This document shows, piece after piece, positions 21,119 to 30,842 of a DNA stretch of 64,000 nt. Source of the stretch: Mycoplasma imitans ATCC 51306 (GTDB taxonomy: Bacteria > Bacillota_I > Bacilli_A > Mycoplasmatales > Mycoplasmoidaceae); the NCBI RefSeq assembly GCF_000518305.1, contig NZ_JADI01000009.1, forward strand, positions 1-64,000, written 5' to 3'. The notes under the pieces were generated by a model that saw only the letters and a list, made by a program, of their open reading frames with translations, ran no database searches and was not told where the DNA came from. The position numbers and the translations under genes are program-made. Position 1 is the first letter of the stretch; each line of letters begins with the position of its first letter.

Positions 21119-21145
21119 TTAGCACTTACAGATTTAGAGTGCTAA
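21119..21145 (-). promoter_or_regulatory. CIRCE operator (HrcA-binding site) of clpB
   Basis: TTAGCACTT, nine bases, then GAGTGCTAA. This matches the CIRCE consensus (TTAGCACTC-N9-GAGTGCTAA) at 17 of 18 arm positions. It overlaps the -35 zone of the clpB promoter, so HrcA would block transcription until heat shock. No other CIRCE was found in the window; in particular groESL has none. Confidence 0.95.
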
Positions 21146-21167
21146 TTTATTAATAAGAAAATGATCT

Positions 21168-21183
21168 TAAGGCTAAAGCCTTA
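21168..21183 (-). terminator. Weak hairpin just after rnc
   Basis: TAAGGCT and AGCCTTA form a short perfect stem three bases beyond the rnc stop. The T-run is on the plus-strand side only, so termination of rnc is uncertain. It may separate rnc from the CIRCE-controlled clpB promoter. Confidence 0.35.
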
Positions 21184-21186
21184 TTT

Positions 21187-22935
21187 TTATAACTTTAACA
21201 AACCACGAAATTTACTTATCGCATCTTTTGCTGCTTTAACTTCTGCTTTGTGGGTATTTACATCTTTACCTTGACCATACATTATTCCACCAGCATAAAG
21301 GTTCACTGAATAAAGATTACTATTATGATCATAATTTTTATCATAATGAATCTTCATGTTTAATCCGGTTGAATGAATAATTTCTTGAAAGATCGACTTG
21401 TAATCAGTGTTTTCAGTCAACTGTCCCTTTTGGTAATATCCAATGATCGTATCATTTAACACTTTTCTTACTGCATACTCTCCTTGATCCAAGTACATTG
21501 CCCCAATAAATGATTCGAAGATATCTTCAAGAATCTTAGGTGATAATGGAACAATTTTTAGCCCTTCTCCAACCCTAATATAATTGATTAGTTCCAATTG
21601 ACTAGCAGCTTTGATCAACGTTTTAGATTGGATAATCTTGATGCGATCCTTAGTCATTTCCCCTTCAGATGAATCTGAATGATTAAATAAGTATTCAGCA
21701 ACAACTTTATTAATGATTGCGTCACCTAAAAATTCTAATCTTTGATAGTTGTATTTTAACTTCATCTCATTAGAATATGAGTTGTGTGTTAACGCTTCTT
21801 CATATAATCCGATGTTATTGGTTACAATTTTGAATTTTTTTAATAGCAATTCAAGATCTTTAGCTTCATAATTTACATAAACAACAAAGTTTTGGTCATC
21901 AAGATTACTATTATTAAAATCAACCGAAGTTTTTTGTTTTAGATCATCATAGATTACAGGATAGTTGTCTTTAATGTAGTTTGTAATTTTAGCAATCTCT
22001 TGATCAGAAATGTTCTTTTTTAAAAACTGAATATTACTAGACTGCTTTTTTAAATCATCGTTTTTTTTATTATTGTTTTGATTTAAATTTTTAACCTTTC
22101 GATTTGCATCAGGATTACGATTATTTTTTTGTTGTGGATTGTTTAAATTATTAAAATTTACCGGTTTATTCTGTAAATTTTTATTTTCTAAAGATAACTT
22201 TTTTTTAGTTTCTTCTTGTTTAGATTCGTTGCTTTTAAAATCAATTGTTTTAGTTTGTTTTACAACTGGTTGTACTTTTAGTGATTCAGTTTTTTTATTT
22301 TTTATTTTTTTTAATTGGTTTTGATTGTTATGTTGATTATTTGAATTTAATTGCTGGTTTTTTTTATTTTTGTTTTGTTTCAAATCTGGAGCAATTAAAT
22401 TGTTTTGTTTTGTTGTTTCAAAGCTTTTTTTAATAATTAAATTTATTGCAGTATTTGACGCTGGTTTTGCAGAATTTCGATTATTTTTCTCTTTTTTGTT
22501 ATCAACCGCTTTTTGTTTTCAACCATCACGTTTTTTGCTATTAGAAAAGTTATTGTTATTAACTTTCGGTTTATTGTTTTTATTAGATTTCTTTTTAGCT
22601 TGTTTATTATTTTTCTGCTTTTTAGAATTTTTATTAATTACTTCGTCTGATCTGATCTTCTTAGCTTCTTTAGCTTGAATCTCTCTGATTTTCTTTTCAT
22701 AATCAGGATCATTTAACGGAACTGGTTTTTCGGTATGCTTTCTTCCAGTAACACCAAGTTGGTGTAAAAATTTACTAGATTTGGGCGTCATTTTAAACAT
22801 TCGCGGTGTTGGTTTTTCAGGTTTAACCACTTCTGTTTTTTCTTTAATGTTTTTTGCTTTTTTAGCTTTAGGATTTCTTTTAAAATTTTTAGATTTTTTG
22901 CTTTCTTTTTTAGTATTTTTCTCTAGGTTGTCCAT
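21187..22935 (-). CDS. rnc: Ribonuclease III with a very long Lys/Asn-rich N-terminal extension
   Basis: The C-terminal part of this 582-residue frame is a complete RNase III. The catalytic signature [20 protein letters not shown], the second acidic cluster [18 protein letters not shown] and a dsRNA-binding domain ending in [15 protein letters not shown] are present. Ahead of it lie roughly 330 residues dominated by Lys, Asn and Gln, with no recognisable fold; ordinary RNase III is 220-280 residues. The frame is open throughout with one TGA tryptophan (22519-22521). ATG 22935 is taken as start; GTG 22947 is possible. The cluster rnc-plsX-fakA-Asp23 matches the Firmicute neighbourhood. Confidence 0.85.
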
Positions 22936-22996
22936 ATTAAATAGCACTAATGCTTTGTGTAAATATTTAAAAATTTACTAGAATTTACTAATTAAT

Positions 22997-23983
22997 TTAA
23001 TTCAAAAAAGTTAAGCATTCTTCTGTTATTTTTTCAATTAAATTATTTACTAAACTTTCGTGTGCTAAACGAATTGTTGAATAAAATTGTTTAGCGTCTG
23101 CTGATCCGTGTGTTTTTAAAACTAATTGTTTTAGCCCTAATACAACTGCGCCAGCATTATTCTTATAATCAAATGTCTTAGTAATTTGATATATAACGTT
23201 CGCTGAGAATAAAGCTCCCAGTGGATTTATTTTATAATTTTTCTTTAAAATTTTGCCAACAGATTTTAGCGCACCTTCTAGTGATTTAAGCACTAGATTT
23301 CCAGAGTAACCATCACTAACTAATAAATCACATTCACCATAGATTAATCCGCGAGGTTCAATAAACCCTAAAAAATTAACCGATTTATCGTTTTCTAAAA
23401 GGTTATAAGCAGCTTGATGATATTCAAAACCTTTGTTTTTTTCAGTTCCAATATTAAGCACGCCTAATCTAGGTTGATAACTAAATACGTTAGTAATGAA
23501 AGTATTAGCCATCTTTCCTAAATAATAAAGTTCTTCACCGGTGTATTCTTTATTAGCACCAACATCTAAAAACCAAAACCCACGTTTGGTGATTGTTGGA
23601 ACATATGACATGAAACCAACTTTGATCTTTTCGTGAATTTTGCCAATTAAATTATATGTAAGTGCTACATAAGCACTAGATGATCCAGCTGAGATGATTG
23701 TATCAACTTCATTGTTTTTTAATAGTTCAATTGTCATGTACATTGAACTATCTTTTTTGCGATAAGCAGCTAAAACTGAATCGGTCATACTAACTTCATT
23801 AGTTGTATGAACGATTCGATAGTTTAAGAATTTCTTATTCTCAACAAGAGGTTGGATCTGATTTTGATCACCAACTAAAACAAAAAATAAGTTTTTATGC
23901 TTTTTAGCGTATTTTAATACCGCTTTAACAACTTCACTAATTGGGTTTTCAAAACCCATGCAATCAACCCCAATCTTAAACAT
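22997..23983 (-). CDS. plsX: Phosphate acyltransferase PlsX
   Basis: A 328-residue enzyme forming acyl phosphate for phospholipid synthesis, at the usual PlsX length. It starts MFKIGVDCMGFENP (normally GGD at that position; here GFE), and contains ISAGSSSAYVALTYNLIG, GFWFLDVGANKEYTGEELY, NIGTEKNKG and LVSDGYSGNLVLKSLEG, all typical. Its ATG overlaps the fakA stop by one base (TAATG). Together with FakA, which makes acyl phosphate from imported fatty acids, it fits a parasite that incorporates host fatty acids. Confidence 0.92.
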   Translation of the reverse strand: MFKIGVDCMGFENPISEVVKAVLKYAKKHKNLFFVLVGDQNQIQPLVENKKFLNYRIVHTTNEVSMTDSVLAAYRKKDSSMYMTIELLKNNEVDTIISAGSSSAYVALTYNLIGKIHEKIKVGFMSYVPTITKRGFWFLDVGANKEYTGEELYYLGKMANTFITNVFSYQPRLGVLNIGTEKNKGFEYHQAAYNLLENDKSVNFLGFIEPRGLIYGECDLLVSDGYSGNLVLKSLEGALKSVGKILKKNYKINPLGALFSANVIYQITKTFDYKNNAGAVVLGLKQLVLKTHGSADAKQFYSTIRLAHESLVNNLIEKITEECLTFLN

Positions 23984-25707
23984 TATTGAACACCTATGTA
24001 ATATTGATATAGTTTTTGAGATCCGTTAATTGCTTCACAATAGATCCCGAATTTTTCTGAGATTAATTTAACGATAGTTCTAACTTCTGAACTTGAAGTA
24101 TTCTTACCATAGATGATTAAAATTAACTCAGGTTTTTTAACTTCATCCACAAGTTGGGCTACTGTATCTAGTAAACATTTGTAGATATCGCTATCACTAA
24201 CAATAATTTTTTTTTTGATCATCCCAATGTAGTCACCCTTGTGAACTTGGAGATGTGGATATTTAATGTTCTTTACTGATGTCGTGATGCAAGCTGATCC
24301 GGTTGATTTAATGATCTTATTTAAAACTTTAACATTACTCTTTAACGTATCAGATCGCATATAACCACTGATCCCACTTAATGATTCAATGAAGTTTTGG
24401 CATGAAATTAATTCACAATTAATGTATTTTTTTAATTGTGAAATCGCTTCTTTAGCAGCTAATAATAAGTTTGTATCATCAACAACAATAATTACGTTTT
24501 TAGACTTAACTGCGTAAATGTTTTTGATGAAATCTTTAATTGTTGGATTACCAGTAGCTGATGTATCAATGAACTGATCAACATCGTAGTTTTGAACGAT
24601 CATCTTACCTAAAACACGAGAAGGAACTGTTGCAATAATTGCAGTTTCATTTTTAAAGTTCTTAACCTTAGATAGATCGATGTCCATTAAAACATCGATC
24701 TGATTTTTAGTTAATGAATCAAGGCTGCTATCATCTTGCTTACGTTCAGTAACCTGTTTGTTCATGTTTTCGATCTTAACTTTTAAAAATTCACCATAAG
24801 CTTGTGCGTGTTTTAAAACAATATCAGGCGTTAAAGTGTGAGCGTGAAGTTTGATAATATCATCTTCTTTGTTGTTGATCAAAACTAAAGATTCAACATC
24901 CTTCGAGATCTCTTTTTTGAATTTTTCTTCATTAAATTTGATCTTAGTTTGATCATCCTTAGCTTTTAATCCTAATTTTAACAAGAACTCAGTACAGTAT
25001 CCATGTCCTTCTTCAACTAGTTCTTGTTCAGCTTTTGCTGATAAAGCCTTCTTATTAATAAAGTTCTTGTCGTTATTCAGCTTAGAAAAATCTTTAGTTA
25101 GATCAGCCAGCATCCCTTCAAAAAATGAAACTAAACCAAAACCACCAGAATCAACTACGTTAGCTGTTTTTAGTGCTGGTAACATCTTAGGAGTTTGGCT
25201 TAGTGCATCTTTAGCAAAATCAGTCGCCATTTCAAACAATTGTTCAACTGAATTAATCTCATCTTGTTTTTTAATCAGACGATCTGCTGTTAATCTAATT
25301 ACGGTTAAGATTGTTCCTTCAACCGGAGATTGAATCACACTATAAGCAACTTCTTTAGCTTCTTTAAATGAATTAACTAACTGCTTGATACCAACTTCGT
25401 CACTATCAGGTAAAGATTTAGTAAAACCCTTAATAATCTGGCTAAAAATCACCCCAGAGTTTCCACAAGCATTCATAAACAATCCAGTCGCAAAAACCTT
25501 ACCTAACTTTTGTACTGAGCCAAATTCAACATCACTAATTGCATCAACACCACCTTTAGTGGTTATCTTCATATTAGTTCCCGTATCACCATCAGGTACG
25601 GGAAACACGTTTAGGTTATTAATGTATTCATAACGATTAAAAATAACATTATAACCTTCAATAAACATCGATTGAAGTTGCTTGGTAGTTAATGTATCTG
25701 AAGCCAT
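23983..25707 (-). CDS. fakA: FakA/YloV-type fatty-acid kinase, DAK2 domain
   Basis: A 574-residue protein with an N-terminal DAK2 kinase domain containing INNLNVFPVPDGDTGTNM (residues 29-46), then NACGNSGVIFSQIIKGF and VVDSGGFGL. A middle DegV-like domain and a C-terminal region follow. In Gram-positives FakA binds ATP and works with a FakB fatty-acid-binding protein to produce acyl phosphate for PlsX; no FakB gene is present in this window. The overlap with plsX and the upstream Asp23 gene reproduce the yloU-yloV-plsX arrangement. Older annotations call this family dihydroxyacetone-kinase-like. Confidence 0.9.
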   Translation of the reverse strand: MASDTLTTKQLQSMFIEGYNVIFNRYEYINNLNVFPVPDGDTGTNMKITTKGGVDAISDVEFGSVQKLGKVFATGLFMNACGNSGVIFSQIIKGFTKSLPDSDEVGIKQLVNSFKEAKEVAYSVIQSPVEGTILTVIRLTADRLIKKQDEINSVEQLFEMATDFAKDALSQTPKMLPALKTANVVDSGGFGLVSFFEGMLADLTKDFSKLNNDKNFINKKALSAKAEQELVEEGHGYCTEFLLKLGLKAKDDQTKIKFNEEKFKKEISKDVESLVLINNKEDDIIKLHAHTLTPDIVLKHAQAYGEFLKVKIENMNKQVTERKQDDSSLDSLTKNQIDVLMDIDLSKVKNFKNETAIIATVPSRVLGKMIVQNYDVDQFIDTSATGNPTIKDFIKNIYAVKSKNVIIVVDDTNLLLAAKEAISQLKKYINCELISCQNFIESLSGISGYMRSDTLKSNVKVLNKIIKSTGSACITTSVKNIKYPHLQVHKGDYIGMIKKKIIVSDSDIYKCLLDTVAQLVDEVKKPELILIIYGKNTSSSEVRTIVKLISEKFGIYCEAINGSQKLYQYYIGVQ

Positions 25708-25715
25708 AAAAAAAT

Positions 25716-25988
25716 CTATCCTTTAATTTCTTTGATAATTACGTTGATAAAATACGGGTTATGATCATCCCAGCGTGATAATTCATAATATATCATACTT
25801 TGAGCCATTAAACATACCTGATAGGGTCTAATGCCTAGCTTACAAACAACTGTTATCGTAATTGTGTCCTCATCAATATCGATATCGTCATCACTAAGCT
25901 CACTAGTAATCCCTGGTACTAACTTAATAACTTCTTTTAATCTACCCTTAATGAGTTCATCATTATATATTGTTTTAGTTGTTTCCAT
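25716..25988 (-). CDS. Asp23/Gls24 (YloU-like) family protein
   Basis: A 90-residue protein whose size, acidic middle (DDDIDIDEDTITI) and position directly before fakA match the YloU branch of the Asp23/Gls24 family. The biochemical role is not established; in Firmicutes these proteins are linked to cell-envelope or fatty-acid metabolism. It ends eight bases before the fakA start. A divergent second member of the same family probably occurs at 44091-44411. Confidence 0.75.
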   Translation of the reverse strand: METTKTIYNDELIKGRLKEVIKLVPGITSELSDDDIDIDEDTITITVVCKLGIRPYQVCLMAQSMIYYELSRWDDHNPYFINVIIKEIKG

Positions 25989-26015
25989 TTAAGTAGTATT
26001 TTACCAAATTTATTT

Positions 26016-27002
26016 TTATTTATGGTATTCGGTTTGTAATTCGTTGGTAAACCAAGCTGGTGCTTTGGTTTCATATTCATTAGTATCAAGATATTTCAGA
26101 ATAAAGTTTTCATCATAGTTAGCTAGATCAAAAACAATCTTGTAACTATGTAATAGTTGGTGCTTGAAATTTCCTTGATTGTTCTGATATTGTTTCTTAG
26201 CATACTTATAATCCCCCACCACTGGGTGATTAATATAAGATAGATGAGCTCTAATCTGATGAGTTCTTCCCGTAATTAGTTCAACATTTAATAAGGTATA
26301 GTTCTGTTTTTTGTAATAATAAAGCGTTTGGTATTTAGTGATAATTGTTTTGTTATCGTTTGTTTTTTGATTTTGAATTGTTACCAGAGATCTGTTTGGA
26401 TCTTTGGTTAGATATGCAGTTAATGTGGCTTTTTTAGGATTAACTTCACCATGAACTAGACAGTGATAAAACTTTTTAAGATGGCGATTTTTAATAATCT
26501 CATTAAGCGCTTGTTGTGCTTTGAGATTTTTTGCACCAAGCATGATCCCAGTTGTGTATTGATCAAGACGGTTTACAATACTTGGTAAATATGCTTGATT
26601 ATTTAAATAATCATATTGATTAGACTTAACTAAGTAATGCAACAAACGATTTTGCATATGATCTTGGTTGCTTGCATGATTTGTTCCTTGAGCTGGTATT
26701 CCCAAAGGTTTTTCAAAAATCACGAGATTTTCATCTTCGTAGATTAAATCTAATTCGGGTTTTGCTTTAAAAAAAGTTGGTTGTGCTTTCTTGCTATCAG
26801 TACGCAAGAAATCATAATAAGTAATCTTGTCATTAACCCTTAAGATGTAATCAAAATCAATACGTTTATTATTAACTGTAATGTCTTTTTTACGAATCAT
26901 CTTATAGATATTAGTTCTGGTGTAGTTTTTTAATAACTTAAATAAGAACTTATCAATCCGAATACAATCATCTACTGATTTGATGGTGATGGTTTTTTTC
27001 AT
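26016..27002 (-). CDS. RluA-family pseudouridine synthase (RluC/RluD-like)
   Basis: A 328-residue enzyme with an N-terminal S4 RNA-binding domain (residues 10-70, IDKFLFKLLKNYTRTNIYK) and a catalytic domain carrying SIVNRLDQYTTGIMLGAK, where the aspartate of RLD is the nucleophile. ELITGRTHQIRAHLSYI and GDYKYA are later RluA signatures. It probably isomerises uridines in 23S rRNA; the exact site cannot be assigned from sequence. The gene upstream runs 31 bases into its 5' end because the TGA at 26999-27001 is read as tryptophan. Confidence 0.9.
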   Translation of the reverse strand: MKKTITIKSVDDCIRIDKFLFKLLKNYTRTNIYKMIRKKDITVNNKRIDFDYILRVNDKITYYDFLRTDSKKAQPTFFKAKPELDLIYEDENLVIFEKPLGIPAQGTNHASNQDHMQNRLLHYLVKSNQYDYLNNQAYLPSIVNRLDQYTTGIMLGAKNLKAQQALNEIIKNRHLKKFYHCLVHGEVNPKKATLTAYLTKDPNRSLVTIQNQKTNDNKTIITKYQTLYYYKKQNYTLLNVELITGRTHQIRAHLSYINHPVVGDYKYAKKQYQNNQGNFKHQLLHSYKIVFDLANYDENFILKYLDTNEYETKAPAWFTNELQTEYHK

Positions 27003-27805
27003 AACTTATTTAGTTCGTATAAGATGATTCCGCTACTTGTAGCCACATTTAGTGATTCGGCGTATTGATTATTAATTACGATCTTCATAATTAAATCTGA
27101 TTTATCTAGTAATGTTTTAGATACTCCGTTGGCTTCATTACCAAAGATGATGATATTACCTGATTGATGGTCAAATTCATCAAGAGCAATTGCATCTTTG
27201 TGATTAGCAGTTGCAACAAATCTTAAACCTTTGTTTTTAGCAGCAGAAATAAACTGATCTAAATCTTTGATGATACTGATTTGATTACTAAAAATCGCTC
27301 CAGCAGATGCTCGGATTAATTTAGGATTATATAGATTAACTGAATCATTAATAAAAACTTTAGTTAAATCAAATGCAGCAGCATTTCTTAAGATCGTACC
27401 CAGGTTACTTGGATCTTGGATATGGTCCAAGAATAAGTAATTATATTGATCATTAAGATCAAAACTTTGGTGATTAAGATCTTTTAGTAAGTAATAAAAA
27501 TAACAATCACCAGCTTGAGTGTTAATCTCTTTTAATTGATCGTTTAATTGATCTGAAATCATAATCCAACGCACTTTGTTTTGTTTTAATTTGGTTTTAA
27601 TATTGGTAATCAACTTTTGATCAAAAGATTGACTAACAAATATTGTGTGGGGAATCCAATTGTTGTTTAGAGCTATTAGGTTATTCTTAAGCCCGCCTAC
27701 ACAAAAATAATCGCCAATGGCTTTGTTATATCCGTTTTTAAATGCGATCTTTAAGTCTTTGAAGATCGGATTAGTCTTTGCATTAATTTTGTGAAAGTTG
27801 ATCAT
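26972..27805 (-). CDS. SpoU/TrmH-family RNA 2'-O-ribose methyltransferase
   Basis: A 277-residue SPOUT methyltransferase. Motifs are LDHIQDPSNLGTILRNAAAF, the conserved IFGNEANGVSKTLL and SLNVATSSGIILYEL, which form the AdoMet-binding knot. An N-terminal substrate-binding domain precedes them. ATG 27805 is taken as start; a TTG lies two codons upstream. The frame does not stop at the TGA overlapping the next ATG; it continues WKKPSPSNQ to TAG at 26972-26974. The 5' end overlaps nrnA by 23 bases. An rRNA or tRNA target is implied, but which one is unknown. Confidence 0.88.
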
Positions 27806-28769
27806 TATCAATTGTTTTTAGATAGTCATCTAAAACCTTAATTAATTTATAAAAGTCTTGTTTGTTGTCTAGACTAAAACCACTAGCAAACTTATGTCCA
27901 CCACCATTAAACATTGCAGCAAAGTGGTTAATTGGAACATCATAAGATCGGATTGATCCCTTTCATTTTTGGGATTGATCATCAAAATAGATCGCAGTCC
28001 AAATTCTTACTCCATTAATATTATTAAGTGCATGTACCATCGTCATTGGCGATTTGATACCAAAACGCTTGTGCGCACCTTTTCTAATTGCGATATAAGC
28101 TAATCCATTTTTGGTAATCTTAGCATGATTAACCACATACGAATAATACTTGTGTTCTAAGATTGGTTTTAAATAAACCGCATCATGCACTTCATTGCGG
28201 TTAAAACCTGTTGCAAGGATTTCGGCTGTCATCATAAATGTGCTTGGAGTGGTTGCTAAATACAAAAATCTACCAGTATCTGTAATAATTCCGGCATAAA
28301 TGTATTTAGCAATAATCGAATTTAACTTAAATCCCATTCATTTGATAAACCAACCAATCATCTCAGCTGTTGAAGAAAAAGTCGGATCAACTCACTCAAT
28401 TGAACCAATAATCTCTGTCTTGGGGTGATGATCGATTCGGATAATTTCTTTAACTAACTTATGTTGGCCTGTAAGTATTCTTTCAGCATTAGCTGTGTCA
28501 AACACAATCCCTAATGAACGTTCTAAAAAATCAATATCAACCGGTTCTTTTTCAAACGGAAATAAACTAGCACCTAGTTCTGGGTCTAGTTTATACGTTC
28601 CCATCACATAGACTTTTTTGTGTGGGTACATATTGTTAATTAATTCTTTAAAAGCAAAAGCAGAACCTAATGCGTCAAAATCTGGTCGCTCATGAACAAA
28701 GAAAGTAAGGCAATCGAATTCTTTGACTTTAGCTCAGATTTGATCGTGTACTTCTAATTGTTGTCTCAT
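27783..28769 (-). CDS. nrnA: DHH/DHHA1 phosphoesterase, NrnA-type nanoRNase/pAp phosphatase
   Basis: A 328-residue cytoplasmic phosphoesterase. ERPDFDALGSAFAFKELI near residue 28 is the first metal motif (usual DxDxxGS), VFDTANAERI is the second, IIRIDHHPKTE is the DHH signature, AGIITDTGRFLY the fourth, and NGGGHKFASGF the DHHA1 glycine motif near residue 295. The family degrades very short RNAs or 3',5'-pAp; which activity dominates here is not decidable. It overlaps thiI by 16 bases and the methyltransferase gene by 23. Tryptophans at 27963-27965 and elsewhere are TGA. Confidence 0.88.
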
Positions 28770-29944
28770 TGTTTATTTAAATCAAAATGAATAATGTCGT
28801 TAGTAATTGAATTATCAATAATCACATCTAAAAAATCTAATTTAGATTCGATCTTATCAATAACTTCAATCCTTGGATTGGTAATCGGTTTTTTAGGTGC
28901 ATATAATGAACAAGCATCATCATAAGGTAAGATTGAGATCTCATATGTATTGATCTTTTTGGCATGTTCAATTATTTGGGTTTTATCATAACACAATAAA
29001 GGTCGTAAAACTAATAAATCTTTGGTTGCGTTAGAAATCACTTTCATGCTGTTAATTGTTTGCGAAGCTACTTGTCCAAGCGATTCACCAGTTGCAATGC
29101 AGTCATATCCATACTCATTAACGAGTTTATTAGCGATCTTATAAAAACATCTGCGCATTAATGTAATACGGTAGTTTTCATACTTAGTATGCGATAACTC
29201 TTTTTGAACGTTTGCAAAGTTATGAATAAAAATCTTAGCATCGTTTACTTCATTGTGCTTAGCAACAGTTTGCGCTAGTAAAACAGTTTTATCTAGTGCT
29301 TGCTTTGAAGTGTGTGGTGGAGTGATGAATGTTAAAAAGTCAACATGCATTCCACGCTTGTATAATAAATCGCTTGCTACTGGCGAGTCAATCCCACCTG
29401 ATAATAAAACTAAAACCTTACCAGATGATTTTACTGGTAATCCACCAGCTGCTTTATATTTATATAAATATAAAACGAAATAACCTTTGATTACATCAAC
29501 ACTAATAACTTTTGTTGGGTTTTTTAGATTAATCTTAATCTTGTGATTTTTTAAACAATGTGATGCTAAAGTTTTTTTCAACCCAAGACTGTCAATCTCA
29601 TAACCTTTGTCTTTTCTTTTAATTTCAAAAGCTAATTCATCATTATCTTCAACCATAACTAAAACGCGATCTTGTAATAAATTTAAATCACGTTCTAATT
29701 GTTCGATTAAGCAAACATAACTAATTCCAGGAATTTTTTTAAGAATGTTAATTAGTTGAGTTTGGTCATGGTCGTGGTAATTAGTAATTACAAAATGATC
29801 ATATTGTAATTCGAGTTTAAACTCAAATTCACTAATCGCCTTAATAACATTTTCTTTTAACTGATTAATGAAATTAATTCGGTTGTTATTTTTTAGCCAT
29901 AACTCACCGAACTTGATCATGATTTGATAGTTGTTAGTAATCAT
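28754..29944 (-). CDS. thiI: tRNA 4-thiouridine synthetase ThiI
   Basis: A 396-residue enzyme that adenylates and thiolates U8 of tRNA. It has an N-terminal ferredoxin-like and THUMP region (residues 1-165), then the PP-loop VLLSGGIDSPVASDLLYKRG near 180 and CIATGESLGQVASQTI near 278. The C-terminal rhodanese domain of E. coli ThiI is absent, the usual situation in Gram-positives. The TGA at 28766-28768 is tryptophan and the frame ends WDNN then TAG. A cysteine-desulfurase partner is not seen in the window. Confidence 0.92.
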
Positions 29945-29959
29945 AAAGGTTTTTAGTTC

Positions 29960-30811
29960 CTAAATAATTTTATGCGATTTTAAAAATTCGCGGTCAACTC
30001 TAGTCATCTTTGGACTAATTCCTGTGATAATATGATCTTTATATCAGTTCGTTGCTTGTTCAATATAAGGTTCAATACTTGATTTATCAACCTTCATATC
30101 AACAACTTCGATTAAGCGTTTACTTAAATCGATTTCTTCTGGTTTTTGGTAATCTTCTGGTCGTAAAAAGATAATTCCAAAACGACCAAATTTTGCATTT
30201 CTTAAATAAAGATAAAGAGAAAGCTGCAAAACATATTCTTTTTTGACTTTTATCTGTTTGTTTTCGTCATATCATTCAAGATATTTTTCGCGTTTATTTT
30301 TAACGATCGGTAAGCCATTTTCATCAACCATCATTCTTAAAGCGCCATCAACCTTTTTGTAGCTCAATTTATCAATTGATGTAGTTTTAATTTCTAACAT
30401 TGGGTGCTTATCATCATATAAAATCTTACCATCAGCATCAACTGGCTCACCATCTGGAATTCCACCAAAGATCTCATTGTCTTTAAAAAGATCAAAACCA
30501 ACTTTAGCAGGTTCATAGGCTTTATAGTTGATCTTAAACTTATCGATGATGTAATCACGAACTTTAGGTTCAATCACCACACCAGCGTTTGCTAATACAG
30601 GATCCATTGTTTCATAATAAAGATTAACCATCTTTAGCCACTCCATGAATGGAGTACTAAAATCATTAATTCCTAAAACTGTAGGAAATCTACTTCCAGT
30701 AATTTTTTTGAATTTACTACTGTTTAGTTGTTTGTATTTATCAGATAAAATTAATTGTTCTCCAACAATCTTAAAACAATCTGATAGATTTAAATCTTTC
30801 TTAAAAGGCAT
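29960..30811 (-). CDS. Putative PD-(D/E)XK-type nuclease (mollicute family)
   Basis: A 283-residue protein. GGIPDGEPVD followed about 20 residues later by MLEIKTTS gives the D...ExK catalytic pattern of the PD-(D/E)XK/YqaJ fold, and GSRFPTVLG with an upstream acidic residue resembles the YqaJ N-terminal motif. The description resembles the mollicute family named MAGa7180 putative nuclease, from memory and not searched. Its ATG is only 31 bases from a divergent gene. It may act in DNA repair or in nutrition, but no activity is known to me. Tryptophans are TGA, e.g. 30272-30274. Confidence 0.6.
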
Positions 30812-30842
30812 ATCTATTTATTAAAATTATTATATAAAAACC

